The notes beneath the pieces were generated by a model. That model was given only the letters and a program-made list of their open reading frames with translations. It was not told where the DNA came from and searched no databases. A program made the position numbers and the translations under genes. Positions 1 through 8,922 of a stretch of 48,139 nucleotides of DNA are shown piece by piece. How positions within the stretch are numbered: position 1 is the first letter of the stretch; each line of letters begins with the position of its first letter. Source of the stretch: an uncultured Oscillospiraceae bacterium. GTDB taxonomy: Bacteria > Bacillota > Clostridia > Oscillospirales > Ruminococcaceae. The stretch lies in the NCBI GenBank assembly GCA_900543705.1, contig UQSL01000005.1:1-48139 (forward strand). The letters are read 5' to 3'.

Positions 1-36
1 TGTTAAAGGGGGAATAGCGGGCGTTTTCTAACCCCG

Positions 37-747
37 GTGGTCAGGTTTGGTCCCGCCCCTTTTGAGGACGCAAACCAGCTCGATAAGACGCTGCTGCTGC
101 GTACTTCCCTTTGGTCGACTTTGCTCAACACGGATACCAGCAATTATGCGACCGATGATTTGGGCAACCTCATCGTCCCGGCAAGCGACGTGGAAGTATA
201 CGCGGCCAAGCTCTTTGGGAAAAGCGTCACGCTCCAACATCAGACGCTCAAAACCAATTCCGGCGGCGAGCAGTTTGTGTATGACGAGAGTATCAAATCC
301 TACCATGTCCCGCCCGTAGGGGAAAGCAACCTTCCGACACCAAAAGTGATAAAGATCACCCGCAGCGGCGACATCTACCAGGTAACGGTGGGCTATGTCC
401 CGCCCGGAAGCTCCTGGGGTATGTTCACCGACGGCAAAAAACAGGAACCCCAGCCGGAAAAATACAAGCTCTATGAGCTGAAAAAAGACGGCAAGGAATA
501 CCAGATCCTCTCGCTCAAGGACATCAAGGATTCCGATCTGCCGACGACTTCTTCGAGCGTCCCGTCGTCGAGTTCTGCGGCGCCCGTCGTCTCATGGGAC
601 GATACCTCTTCCGCAGAGCCACCATCCTCCTCTGCTAAGGATACCACGACCTCCGCCGGCGGGACACAGCCGGAACCTTCTGAACAGCCCGCTGAGCAAA
701 GTGAGCCCGCTGCGGAGGAACAGCCTTCCGAAGCGCCTACAGAATAA
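37..747 (+). CDS. Unknown protein with Ser/Pro/Glu-rich tail, 5' end unresolved
   Basis: I do not recognise this family. The reading frame runs to a TAA at 745-747 and is immediately followed by a strong terminator. The N-terminal 165 residues look like a folded domain (mixed charged and hydrophobic, with VPPVGES and YVPPGSSWGM). From about residue 170 the protein is a low-complexity Ser/Thr/Pro/Glu tail, typical of a spacer in a surface-exposed or membrane-anchored protein. The frame is open only back to a TAA at 4-6. The GTG at 37 has no convincing ribosome site, so the true start, and probably a membrane anchor, lies upstream of the window, either through a frameshift near base 10-35 or a sequencing error. 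Read it as the 3' part of a gene. Confidence 0.6.
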   Translation: MVRFGPAPFEDANQLDKTLLLRTSLWSTLLNTDTSNYATDDLGNLIVPASDVEVYAAKLFGKSVTLQHQTLKTNSGGEQFVYDESIKSYHVPPVGESNLPTPKVIKITRSGDIYQVTVGYVPPGSSWGMFTDGKKQEPQPEKYKLYELKKDGKEYQILSLKDIKDSDLPTTSSSVPSSSSAAPVVSWDDTSSAEPPSSSAKDTTTSAGGTQPEPSEQPAEQSEPAAEEQPSEAPTE

Positions 748-757
748 TCCAGATACC

Positions 758-803
758 AAGGCCCCTGTACCGGAAAATTTCCGGTACAGGGGCCTTCTTT
801 TTG
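758..803 (+). terminator. Rho-independent terminator
   Basis: A 16-bp perfect stem (arms about 758-773 and 781-796) closes on a short AT-rich loop and is followed by CTTTTT at 797-802. It lies 10 bases after the stop of the upstream plus-strand gene. It also separates that gene from the convergent pentapeptide gene, although the minus side lacks a clear U-run. Confidence 0.92.
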
Positions 804-857
804 ATTCGTCTGTTCAGGAAAATCAATCGTTTGGTTTATTTCCGGCTTCTCACAACG

Positions 858-1463
858 CTAAAGAATTACGGCGCCCATGTTTTCTGCAAGCAAAACTGCT
901 TGTGCAATATCCATCTTGGTTTTGTGCAGGTGTACGCTGCGAAAATCCACGCCTGCAATATTTGCGTCCCGCAGGTCTGCTTCCGTCAAATCGGAGTTTT
1001 GCAGCAGGGCATGGGATAAATCCGCCTGCTGAAAATTGCAGCGCTTCAAATCGCATTGCCGCAAATCCGCACGCGCCAGGTTAACGCCGCGAAAATCCAT
1101 CGAACGCAGGGCGCATTCTAGAAACACGCTGTCACTAAAGTTGCCGCCCCTAATGGAAAACCCGGTCAGCTGTGCCCCGGAAAAGGAAGTTGCCGTACAC
1201 TTGCATTCCTCAAAGCCCGCGCAAAAAAGGTTTGCATCCGAAAAATCACAGCCCGTAAACTGGCTGTACCGGTGGATGGATCCGTTTAGCTGAGCAAAGG
1301 AAAAGGTACACTCCACAAACGAGCAGGACAGGGTAAACAAATCCCGCATTTGCGCGCCGCGAAACGAGCACTTTTCAAAGAGAAATCCTCGAAGCTCCCG
1401 ACCCTCCAGCTCATCCCCGGAAAACCGTACCGAGCGGTATTCCTTTTTCGTCTCATCAAACAA
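858..1463 (-). CDS. Pentapeptide repeat protein
   Basis: The 201-residue product is built almost entirely of A(D/N)LXX-type pentapeptide repeats (SGAQLTGFSI, RGVNLARADL, QQADLSHALL, TEADLRDANI), which fold as a right-handed quadrilateral beta-helix. This family includes DNA-mimic gyrase protectors (Qnr/MfpA) and many proteins of unknown role. No Qnr-specific loops can be assigned here, so no resistance function is claimed. I chose the TTG at 1463 because GGAGG sits 7 bases upstream; the upstream in-frame ATG at 1502 has no such site. With this start the gene overlaps the end of coaX by 8 bases, suggesting translational coupling and one transcript. A short hydrophobic C-terminus (AVLLAENMGAVIL) caps the helix. 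Confidence 0.85.
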   Translation of the reverse strand: MFDETKKEYRSVRFSGDELEGRELRGFLFEKCSFRGAQMRDLFTLSCSFVECTFSFAQLNGSIHRYSQFTGCDFSDANLFCAGFEECKCTATSFSGAQLTGFSIRGGNFSDSVFLECALRSMDFRGVNLARADLRQCDLKRCNFQQADLSHALLQNSDLTEADLRDANIAGVDFRSVHLHKTKMDIAQAVLLAENMGAVIL

Positions 1464-2250
1464 GGCGGTTCCTCCGTTCCGGCGACGGCCTGTTTTTCTC
1501 ATACAGGATTTTCAGCCCCCGCAGCATCAGCGTTTCATCGCTGATGATGTTATGGCGGCAGTAGGGAATCACCGTGCCGAGCATGCCGCCGGTAGCTACC
1601 ACGGTGGCACGTGTTCCCAGCTGTTCTTCCATCCGGTCGATGATTCCGTCAATCATCGCGGCGTTTCCGTAAACAGCACCGGACTGCATGCATTCTACCG
1701 TGTTTGTGCCAATCAACCGTTCGGGAGGAGTCAGGTCGACGCGTGGAAGCTGGGAAGTGCTTGCAGACAGCGCATCCATCGCCAGGCGGATTCCCGGTAT
1801 GATCATCCCGCCGATGTAGCCGCCTTTGCTGTCCACTACGGAGAGGGTTGTGGCAGTGCCCATGTCGAAAATCAGGATCGGCCTGTCATAGCAGGCACAG
1901 GCGGCGACCGCATCCACCACCAAATCGCTGCCGAGCTGACCCGGGTTGTCAATGCGGATATTCAGACCGGTCTTGAGTCCGGAACCCACGGTTAACACCC
2001 TCTGCCCGGTCAGCCGCTCCACCGCCAGTTTCAGAACCGGGGTAATAACCGGAACCACCGAGGCAATAATACTCCCTTCGACTTCCCCTGGCTGGATGCC
2101 GTGCATGGTAAACAGCCCCTGCAGCTTGAGCGCGTATTCGTCCTCCGTCTGGGTCTGTTCAGAGGAAATGCGTGCAGTAAAACGCAGAGTTTCCCTGTAA
2201 AAGCACCCGATGACAGTATTGGAATTTCCTACATCGATGACCAGTATCAT
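1456..2250 (-). CDS. coaX: Type III pantothenate kinase
   Basis: CoaX phosphorylates pantothenate with ATP, the first step of coenzyme A synthesis, in the cytosol. The 264-residue length is usual for the family. The N-terminal DVGNSNT phosphate-binding motif (residues 6-12) and the central DMGTATT motif, with the following GGMIIPG stretch, mark the ASKHA fold of type III enzymes. AGGAGG lies 10 bases before the ATG at 2250. The downstream pentapeptide gene starts inside its 3' end. Type III enzymes are insensitive to CoA feedback, so control is likely transcriptional; I see no specific operator. Confidence 0.95.
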   Translation of the reverse strand: MILVIDVGNSNTVIGCFYRETLRFTARISSEQTQTEDEYALKLQGLFTMHGIQPGEVEGSIIASVVPVITPVLKLAVERLTGQRVLTVGSGLKTGLNIRIDNPGQLGSDLVVDAVAACACYDRPILIFDMGTATTLSVVDSKGGYIGGMIIPGIRLAMDALSASTSQLPRVDLTPPERLIGTNTVECMQSGAVYGNAAMIDGIIDRMEEQLGTRATVVATGGMLGTVIPYCRHNIISDETLMLRGLKILYEKNRPSPERRNRLV

Positions 2251-2390
2251 GGACTCAAGTCCTCCTTATCCGAATCTCGTGTCTTCCCCATTATACCGGG
2301 GCCCATCCTGTTTTGCAAATGGAACCCTGTCCCATATTTCCTGTTCTAGATTAGGGTAGCTGGGGGAATCTGTCATGTCATTGTTTTTTT

Positions 2391-2426
2391 ATATACAAAA
2401 ACAGCAGACGAATTTTCGTCTGCTGT
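2391..2426 (-). terminator. rpsO terminator
   Basis: A stem of at least 10 bp (ACAGCAGACG / CGTCTGCTGT, 2401-2426) lies 17 bases after the rpsO stop. On the minus strand it is followed by TTTTGTATAT and an A/T run. Confidence 0.85.
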
Positions 2427-2443
2427 TCTTTCTTCGCTGATAA

Positions 2444-2710
2444 TTACTTACGAAGGCCAAGTTTTGCAATGATTGCACGGTAACGCTCAATATCAGTTTT
2501 CATCAGGTAGTTGAGCAGGTTACGGCGGCGGCCGACCATCTTCAGAAGGCCTCTGCGGGAGTGGTGGTCTTTCTTGTGGATTTTCAGGTGCTCGGTCAAG
2601 TCATTGATTCTCTTGGTGAGAATGGCAATCTGGACCTCCGGAGAACCGGTGTCGCCTTCGTGAATGGCGTTTGCCGCGATAACGGCCTGTTTTTCTTCTT
2701 TGAGCATCAT
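2444..2710 (-). CDS. rpsO: 30S ribosomal protein S15
   Basis: S15 is a primary binder of the 16S rRNA central domain. The 88-residue four-helix protein shows the family signature (GDTGSPEVQIA, HKKDHHSRRGLL, VGRRRNLLNYL). AGAGGTGATA precedes the tandem ATG ATG; either may start, with the second matching the usual N-terminus. The gene has its own promoter (2821-2850) and terminator, so it is a separate unit from the ribF operon that ends just upstream. In many bacteria S15 represses its own mRNA through leader structure. The roughly 100-base leader here contains short inverted repeats, but I cannot assign a known S15-binding class. Confidence 0.97.
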   Translation of the reverse strand: MMLKEEKQAVIAANAIHEGDTGSPEVQIAILTKRINDLTEHLKIHKKDHHSRRGLLKMVGRRRNLLNYLMKTDIERYRAIIAKLGLRK

Positions 2711-2820
2711 GATACTATCACCTCTTTAAAAATTCCCCCTGAATCTCAGCCATGGGCAGGCAATTTTCCCGGATAACGGGCATAATCCCAACGCCGTGAA
2801 GCAGGCGGATAGCAGATAAG

Positions 2821-2850
2821 ATTATATCATAACCGGGGGTACTCTGTAAA
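2821..2850 (-). promoter_or_regulatory. rpsO promoter
   Basis: On the minus strand, TTTACA (-35, 2845-2850) and a perfect TATAAT (-10, 2821-2826) are separated by 18 bases. This gives an rpsO leader of about 105 nt. Confidence 0.75.
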
Positions 2851-2866
2851 GCATTTTCTTACGCTA

Positions 2867-3796
2867 CTACTTGAGTTCCCCGATTTTTTTCAGATAGTCG
2901 ATGGAATTTTGCGTATCCTTGGCAATTTGTGCTTTGAGTTGAGGCACGCCCGGGAATTTCTGTTCCGGGCGGGTGAATTTGAGCAAGCGTACCTCGACGT
3001 GCTGTCCGTACAAATCCCCTTCAAAGCCGATGATATATGTCTCTGCCAAAATCTTGTCGCTGCCGATGGTGGGCTTTACCCCAACGTTTGTGACCGCCGG
3101 GTACAACTTTTCCCCAACCATTGCAACCGAGGCATAGACGCCAAATTTTGGGACCACGAAGCGTTCGGGCAACACCTGGTTTATCGTCGGGGAATTTATG
3201 GTTCTGCCAAGCTGGTTGCCTTTGACCACCTCAAAATCAAATGCAAACGGGCGGTCAAGCAGCTCGTTCGCCTTATCCACCTCTCCCTCGCGGATATATT
3301 CCCGAATCCGGGAGGAACTCACCTTCTTCCCGTCCACGCACACCGGCTCTACAATTTCGACGGCAAAGCCGAACCGTTTACCGTCGCGGCTGAGCTGCTG
3401 AGCATCCGCGGAAGCATTTTCCCCATACCGCAGATCACTGCCGCAGCAGACCACCTGTGCATGAAGCTTATCTTTGAGGATATCCCGGGCAAATTCTTCC
3501 GGAGAAAGGGAACAGAAACTGTCAAACGAGGGTACTACCAGGAAATCCACGCCGAGCGCCTCCATATACCGGCGCTTGAGCGTAGGTGTACGTAGATAGG
3601 AAAAGCCCGCCTTTGCCTGTGGAATATGGTCCGAAACCGTGTAGGAGAACACACAGGAGCGCAGATTCTCCCGATCATGCCCGATGATTTTCTCAAGCAC
3701 CTTGCGGTGGCCCAGATGGACTCCGTCAAAAAAGCCGACTGCTACTGCCGTGGGAAAAGAAAGTTTAATTGTATGCAAATCCGTATAAGTAACCAT
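2867..3796 (-). CDS. ribF: Bifunctional riboflavin kinase / FAD synthetase
   Basis: RibF phosphorylates riboflavin to FMN and adenylylates FMN to FAD. The N-terminal adenylyltransferase domain (about 1-185) has the nucleotide-binding GFFDGVHLGHR (residues 21-31) and SSSRIREYI. The C-terminal flavokinase domain (about 186-305) has GNQLGRTINSPTINQ, where the NSPTIN replaces the more common GFPTAN, and NVGVKPTIGSD. The 309-residue length is usual. The gene is the last of the rimP-to-ribF operon, 18 bases after truB, an arrangement common in Bacillota. Confidence 0.96.
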   Translation of the reverse strand: MVTYTDLHTIKLSFPTAVAVGFFDGVHLGHRKVLEKIIGHDRENLRSCVFSYTVSDHIPQAKAGFSYLRTPTLKRRYMEALGVDFLVVPSFDSFCSLSPEEFARDILKDKLHAQVVCCGSDLRYGENASADAQQLSRDGKRFGFAVEIVEPVCVDGKKVSSSRIREYIREGEVDKANELLDRPFAFDFEVVKGNQLGRTINSPTINQVLPERFVVPKFGVYASVAMVGEKLYPAVTNVGVKPTIGSDKILAETYIIGFEGDLYGQHVEVRLLKFTRPEQKFPGVPQLKAQIAKDTQNSIDYLKKIGELK

Positions 3797-3814
3797 GGGT
3801 ATCCCCTTCTTATT

Positions 3815-4711
3815 CTACTGGAGGATAAAAAATTTTTTGGAGCGAAACGCCCCCCTCGCATCCACGTATGCGAGCGCAATAAACCCCCGTTTCGGCGCAT
3901 AGACGCGATAATACGGGGCTTGTCCGGGAATCCTGAGACGCGTGGGGTCAAGCTTTACCCCGTTAAAAAACAGCTTTGCCGCGTGCTCATCCAAATCCAC
4001 CCGGGGATATGCTTCAAACGCCTGCTCCACCGGCAGGATATGCTGTTCAATGGTTCCCGCTCGTACCGCCTGCTCCACCTGCGCGAGCGTCAGGCAGTCA
4101 TCCAGGGAAAAGCCGCATGCCTGGGTGCGTTTTAGTTCAGTCAGAACAGCCCCGCAGCCGAGACGTTTTCCGATCTCTTCACACAGCGAGCGGATGTAAG
4201 TACCTTTGGAACAGGAGACTTCCATGCAGTATTCCTGTTCCCGCTCTCCCACTCCGAGCAAGTCAAGATGATAGATCGTGACCGGTCGGGGCTGACGCTG
4301 TATCTCTTTCCCCTCTCTCGCAAGCTGGTAGAGCTTTCTGCCACCCACCTTGACCGCCGAGTACATCGGCGGCACCTGGAGGATCTCCCCCGTAAGCTTT
4401 GGCAAAAGAGCACGGATTTCCTCTTTTCCCACTAGGACCTCGCTTGTGGAAAGCACCGTTCCGGTGCGGTCGAGCGTATCCGTGGTCACGCCAAGCTGAA
4501 AACACGCCTGGTAAGTCTTATCGTGATCTGCCAGGCAGTCGCATGCCTTGGTCGCGCGGCCGAGAAAAACCGGGAGTACTCCGGTTGCCATCGGGTCGAG
4601 TGTCCCAGCGTGTCCAATCTTCTTTGTTTTCAAAACACCCCGCAGCTTTGCGACCACATCAAAGGAGGTGAACCCCTCTTCTTTGTTGATGCACAAAATG
4701 CCGTCCGTCAT
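3815..4711 (-). CDS. truB: tRNA pseudouridine-55 synthase
   Basis: TruB isomerises U55 in the T-loop of tRNAs to pseudouridine. GHAGTLDPMATG holds the catalytic Asp39, and the second family motif is seen in CSKGTYIRSL. The C-terminal PUA-like region follows (LDEHAAKLFFNG onward). Its ATG overlaps the nrnA stop in an ATGA arrangement (4708-4711), so the two genes are translationally coupled. Confidence 0.96.
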   Translation of the reverse strand: MTDGILCINKEEGFTSFDVVAKLRGVLKTKKIGHAGTLDPMATGVLPVFLGRATKACDCLADHDKTYQACFQLGVTTDTLDRTGTVLSTSEVLVGKEEIRALLPKLTGEILQVPPMYSAVKVGGRKLYQLAREGKEIQRQPRPVTIYHLDLLGVGEREQEYCMEVSCSKGTYIRSLCEEIGKRLGCGAVLTELKRTQACGFSLDDCLTLAQVEQAVRAGTIEQHILPVEQAFEAYPRVDLDEHAAKLFFNGVKLDPTRLRIPGQAPYYRVYAPKRGFIALAYVDARGAFRSKKFFILQ

Positions 4712-5676
4712 GCTTTACCCTCAAGATATCCGGAGACAGCGTCCAAAATTTTCTGCTTGGCCTCCTGAAGTGTTCCATCCACTGCGCAGCCGGCCGCGCG
4801 GGTATGCCCTCCACCACCGAGCCTGCGGCAGATGGCGCCCGCATCACAGCTTGCCTTGGTACGGATGGAAATATTGTACCCGCTTTCGTCCCGCTGCTTG
4901 AGAGTGATTCCCACCTCCACCCCTTCAATCTGTCGGGGAAGGGAGGAGATATCATCGATTTCCTCATAGGTCACACCACACCGCTCCATCATCTCCATCG
5001 TGACGGGAATCAATGCGCAGCGATCCTCAAAATAGTACTCGAGCGCAGCCAGCGCGCATTTTTCAAAGGCCAGCTTATTTTTCGTCTTGGTGTCAAAGAC
5101 AAGCTCGTTAATCTTCGCGACCAAATCCGTGTGCTCCATGGTATGGGCCGCAATCCGGTGGCTTCTGGGGGTAGTGTTGGAAAACTTAAAGCATCCAGTA
5201 TCGGTTGCAATTCCAGTATAAATACAGCCCGCCATTCGAGAAGTCATTTCTATTCCCATCTGCCCGATGATGAGCGCAATGATTTCGGCAGCCGCCGCGC
5301 TGTCCGCTTCGAGAAGCAGTTCCTTTGCATATGCGGTGTTGGACGGATGGTGGTCAATGCACATATCCACCCGAGGGTATTTTTCCCGGATCGTCATTCC
5401 GAGCAGCTTTTCATCCGCCACGTCGACCGCCAAAACAAATTTCGGTTCAAATTCCACGTGGCGGTAGTCCTTAAACAAAAAGCGAAATTTATCCGGCAGG
5501 GGATCCGCGCATTCCACCCTTGCCCGTTTACCCAATACCTGAAACGCCTGATACATGGCGAAGGCGCTTCCCATAGTATCCCCATCCGGGCTTTGGTGGC
5601 AGAGAATGACGATATCCTCTGCCGTTTTCAGGCGAGCTGCCGCCTGTTCAATCGTTATTTTCATCGAGTCCGCCAT
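4708..5676 (-). CDS. nrnA: DHH-family oligoribonuclease / pAp phosphatase
   Basis: NrnA degrades nanoRNAs and, in Bacillota, dephosphorylates pAp. The DHH domain carries SPDGDTMGSA (metal binding), AVDVAD and the defining CIDHHPSN. The C-terminal DHHA1 domain ends with GGGGHTRAAGC, the substrate-binding glycine loop. At 322 residues the length is typical. Two starts are possible: the ATG at 5676 (overlapping rbfA by 29 bases) or the ATG at 5664, which has a better placed GGCGG. The rbfA-nrnA-truB-ribF order is conserved in this phylum. Confidence 0.94.
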   Translation of the reverse strand: MADSMKITIEQAAARLKTAEDIVILCHQSPDGDTMGSAFAMYQAFQVLGKRARVECADPLPDKFRFLFKDYRHVEFEPKFVLAVDVADEKLLGMTIREKYPRVDMCIDHHPSNTAYAKELLLEADSAAAAEIIALIIGQMGIEMTSRMAGCIYTGIATDTGCFKFSNTTPRSHRIAAHTMEHTDLVAKINELVFDTKTKNKLAFEKCALAALEYYFEDRCALIPVTMEMMERCGVTYEEIDDISSLPRQIEGVEVGITLKQRDESGYNISIRTKASCDAGAICRRLGGGGHTRAAGCAVDGTLQEAKQKILDAVSGYLEGKA

Positions 5677-6019
5677 CCTTTTTCTTTATCTGTTCAATCA
5701 GGCGGGAAATCTCCGCACCGGTTTCGATGGAATCATCCGCAACAAACACAAGTTCCGGTGCATGACGGAGATTCAGACGCTGTGCGATTTCATGGCGGAT
5801 AAAACCGGAAGCGTTTTTCAACCCCTTCACCGCGTTTTTTGCTGCATCAAGCCCGTCAAGCGAGCTGACATGCACCTTTGCGAACGAAAGGTCGTTTGTT
5901 ACCTCCACGTGCACAATCGAGAGCATTCCCGTAATACGGGGGTCTTTCAATATCCGGAAAATATCCGTCAGCTCCCTGCGGACATCCTCGGATATACGGT
6001 CAATCTTATGGGTCGCCAT
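5648..6019 (-). CDS. rbfA: 30S ribosome-binding factor A
   Basis: RbfA is a small KH-fold protein that assists late 16S rRNA maturation and cold adaptation. The 123-residue product begins MATHKIDRISEDVRREL and contains the conserved region around DPRITGMLSIVHVEVTNDL. I chose the ATG at 6019 because AGGAGG lies 9 bases upstream; a longer in-frame ATG at 6127 would add a basic extension not found in the family. It lies between infB and nrnA in the operon. Confidence 0.95.
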   Translation of the reverse strand: MATHKIDRISEDVRRELTDIFRILKDPRITGMLSIVHVEVTNDLSFAKVHVSSLDGLDAAKNAVKGLKNASGFIRHEIAQRLNLRHAPELVFVADDSIETGAEISRLIEQIKKKDGGLDENND

Positions 6020-6134
6020 CCTTGCTCCCCTCCTTTTCCTTTCTAACAGGAAGGACGAACCCGTCGCGCGGAAATACCGGCGCGGGCGGATTCGTCCCCG
6101 ATCCCTGAAACGAGAAATTCGTTCCACAATGGTT

Positions 6135-8600
6135 TTAGTCTTCCTGGTACTCTTCCATAATATACGCTTCGAAGATGTCGCCTTCCTTGATATCGTTGAA
6201 CTTCTGGAGGCTGACGCCGCACTCGTAACCCTGGGTCACCTCACGGACATCGTCTTTAAAGCGCTTAAGGGTGTCGAGCTCGTCGTCGCCGATGATGATG
6301 CCATCACGGACAATCCGGATTTTCGAACCCCTGGTGATCTTGCCGGACTGGACATAGCAGCCGGCGACCGCACCGACGTTGGAAATCTTGTATACCTGAC
6401 GAACTTCCAGACGGCCCTGCTCCACCTCGCGGATTTTCGGGGCGAGCATGCCCTTCATTGCAGACTTGACGTCATCGATGGCATCATAGATGACGCGGTA
6501 GAGATGGATATCCACCCCGTCGCGTTCTGCCTGGTCACGGGCGGTTGGGTCGGGACGGACGTTGAATCCAACGATAATCGCATTCGAAGCGTTTGCGAGC
6601 ATGACGTCGGATTCGTTGACCGCACCCACCGCGCCGTGAATGACGCGTACGCGGACTTCCTCATTGGAAAGTTTTTCAAGCGACTGTTTGACCGCCTCGA
6701 CGGAACCCTGGACATCCGCTTTGACAATAATCGAAAGCTCTTTCACCTCGCCCTCCTCAATCTGGGAGAAGAGGTTTTCGAGCGTGACCTTCTGATAGGA
6801 TTTAAACTGTTCTTCTTTTGCGTCGTGCTTTCTTTTTTCAACCAGCTCTCTTGCCAGGCGCTCATCCTCAACAGCGTTGAACGTGTCGCCGGCACTCGGC
6901 GCCTCATCCAATCCGGTAATCTCCACCGGGACGGAGGGGCCTGCTTCCTTGACCTTGCGGCCCTGGTCGTCAAGCATGACTCTTACACGGCCGACCGAAG
7001 TGCCGGCAATTATTATGTCGCCCTGGTGTAAAGTACCGTTTTGGACAAGCACAGTCGCGACCGGACCACGGCCTTTATCCAGCCTTGCCTCAATAACAGT
7101 ACCCTTTGCCAGGCGGTCCGGATTGGCTTTAAGCTCTTTCATATCCGCGACAAGCTGAACCATCTCGAGTAGGGTGTCGATGTTCTGGTGGGTCTTCGCA
7201 GAAATCGGCACACAGATGACGTCGCCGCCCCACTCCTCGGGGACCAGCTCGTACTCGGTGAGTTCCTGCATAACCCTGTCCGGATTAGCGTCCGGTTTAT
7301 CCATTTTATTGATGGCGACAATAATGGACACGTTTGCCGCCTTCGCATGGTTGATGGCCTCAACGGTTTGCGGCATGATACCGTCATCCGCTGCGACCAC
7401 AAGAATTGCGATATCTGTAACCTGAGCGCCGCGGGCGCGCATCGAGGTAAACGCCTCGTGGCCCGGGGTGTCGAGGAAGGTAATCGGCTTGCCGTTTACC
7501 ATGACGCGGTATGCGCCGATATGCTGGGTGATACCGCCGGCCTCGCCCTCGGTGACGTTGGCATGGCGGATGGCGTCGAGCAGGGAAGTCTTGCCGTGGT
7601 CGACATGGCCCATGACAACGACGACCGGGCTGCGCTCCTTGAGGTTGACGTCTTCATCCTCGCTGTCGTCGATCAGGCGGTCTTCAATGGTGACGATGAC
7701 CTCTTTCTCGACTTTTGCGCCGAATTCCTCCGCAATCAGGGAGGCGGTATCAAAATCAATGGTCTGGTTGACTGCGGCCATGATGCCGAGTGTCATCAGC
7801 TTTTTGATGACCTGGGTGGCTGGGACTTTCAGCTTGGAGGCGAGCTCGCCGACAAGCAGTTCCTCCGGCAGCACGATGTTGAGCGGCTTCTGCTTTGCCT
7901 TTTCCAGCGCCAGGCGGCGGAGCTTCTCCGCCTCGGTTTCCCTCTTTGCATACTGCGGCTTACCACGCTGTGCGCTGCGCTGGTTGATCTTTTGCTTTCT
8001 CTGCGTATTCTTGGTTACCGGAGTATTCGGTGCGATTTCCTCATAGTGCTCGTTGTACTTATCAAGGTTGACATTGGAAGTACGGGTATCCACATGGCGC
8101 AGATTCCTCCCGGTAGATGTGGAAGAAGACTGCGTGGGATTTGACTGGGATTTCACGCCGTTTTGTGCACGGCTTTGGCCCTGCTGAGTACGGCTGTCCT
8201 GCCGTGCAGTTTGCCCGCGGCCCCCATTTTGGGGACGGTTTTTCGGGCGGCCCTGCTGGCCCTTGTGCGCACTGCCTTGGCCATTCTGGCGGGCAGAATC
8301 CTGGCGCGGCTGAGCCTGAGACTTAGCGGCGGGTTTTTCCTGTTCCGCAGTCTTTTGCGCCGAGGTTTCCGGCCGTTTTGGAGCTTTCTCTTTTTTTACG
8401 CCGGATGCAAAGTATTCGTCAAAGCTCTGAACCTGAGTTTTTTTTGTAAAGTGCTCAAACACGATGTTGAGCTCTTCTTCGGTCAGCGCCGTCATATGTT
8501 TTTTTGGTTCTTTAAAGTGTTTTGCAAGCAGATCGATGACGTCCTTGCTCGGCACGCCCAGATCCTTGGCGACCTCATGAACTCTATATTTCACCATCAT
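6135..8600 (-). CDS. infB: Translation initiation factor IF-2
   Basis: IF-2 is the GTPase that places initiator fMet-tRNA on the 30S subunit and promotes subunit joining. The 821-residue protein has an N-terminal IF2N helix bundle (about 1-50), a long Gln/Arg/Ser/Asn-rich linker (about 75-210), a second IF2N domain, then the G domain with GHVDHGKTSLLDAI (G1), DTPGHEAFT (G3) and NKMDKPDANPD (G4). Domains II-IV follow, with the fMet-tRNA-binding C-terminus near residue 735. AAGGAGG lies 9 bases before the ATG at 8600; the ATG-like start 33 bases upstream is rejected. The start overlaps ylxQ by 17 bases. Confidence 0.97.
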   Translation of the reverse strand: MMVKYRVHEVAKDLGVPSKDVIDLLAKHFKEPKKHMTALTEEELNIVFEHFTKKTQVQSFDEYFASGVKKEKAPKRPETSAQKTAEQEKPAAKSQAQPRQDSARQNGQGSAHKGQQGRPKNRPQNGGRGQTARQDSRTQQGQSRAQNGVKSQSNPTQSSSTSTGRNLRHVDTRTSNVNLDKYNEHYEEIAPNTPVTKNTQRKQKINQRSAQRGKPQYAKRETEAEKLRRLALEKAKQKPLNIVLPEELLVGELASKLKVPATQVIKKLMTLGIMAAVNQTIDFDTASLIAEEFGAKVEKEVIVTIEDRLIDDSEDEDVNLKERSPVVVVMGHVDHGKTSLLDAIRHANVTEGEAGGITQHIGAYRVMVNGKPITFLDTPGHEAFTSMRARGAQVTDIAILVVAADDGIMPQTVEAINHAKAANVSIIVAINKMDKPDANPDRVMQELTEYELVPEEWGGDVICVPISAKTHQNIDTLLEMVQLVADMKELKANPDRLAKGTVIEARLDKGRGPVATVLVQNGTLHQGDIIIAGTSVGRVRVMLDDQGRKVKEAGPSVPVEITGLDEAPSAGDTFNAVEDERLARELVEKRKHDAKEEQFKSYQKVTLENLFSQIEEGEVKELSIIVKADVQGSVEAVKQSLEKLSNEEVRVRVIHGAVGAVNESDVMLANASNAIIVGFNVRPDPTARDQAERDGVDIHLYRVIYDAIDDVKSAMKGMLAPKIREVEQGRLEVRQVYKISNVGAVAGCYVQSGKITRGSKIRIVRDGIIIGDDELDTLKRFKDDVREVTQGYECGVSLQKFNDIKEGDIFEAYIMEEYQED

Positions 8601-8922
8601 ATAAGCATTCCTCCTTGTCTGCCGCGGGGCCAAGCTGACTTATGACCAGTTTTGCAAGCCCCCTGTCACTGATTGCGAGCACGCCCGCCCGTTTTCCCAC
8701 TTCCATCCAGAGCTCATCCAGAGTAAACGGCAGGTGTGCGGTAGAAACTTCATATTCTTCGCAAATTCTCTCCATCGAGCGGCGCGTCTTTTCAGACAGG
8801 TCGGATGCAAACAGCACAATGGCAGCCTTTCCTTCAAACACAGCCCCTTTTACGACGTCAAACCCGAGTAGGAGTTTTCCCGCCCGTTTGCTCAGAGAAA
8901 TGGAAGACAAAAGCCTATTCAT
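8584..8922 (-). CDS. ylxQ: L7Ae-family RNA-binding protein
   Basis: A 112-residue single-domain protein of the L7Ae/L30e fold (SLSKRAGKLLLGFD near the N-terminus, IVLFASDLSEKTR in the RNA-binding core). YlxQ proteins bind kink-turn RNAs, and their cellular role is not settled. The gene sits in its conserved slot between ylxR and infB and overlaps both (8 bases with ylxR, 17 with infB), so all three are probably coupled in translation. Confidence 0.9.
   Translation of the reverse strand: MNRLLSSISLSKRAGKLLLGFDVVKGAVFEGKAAIVLFASDLSEKTRRSMERICEEYEVSTAHLPFTLDELWMEVGKRAGVLAISDRGLAKLVISQLGPAADKEECLYDGEI

Noticed and set aside
858..1463. Qnr-type fluoroquinolone resistance protein
   Set aside because: Pentapeptide repeats alone do not define Qnr; the diagnostic loops cannot be identified.
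2711..2866. Known S15-binding leader RNA upstream of rpsO
   Set aside because: Short inverted repeats are present but I could not fold them into any of the described S15-responsive structures with confidence.
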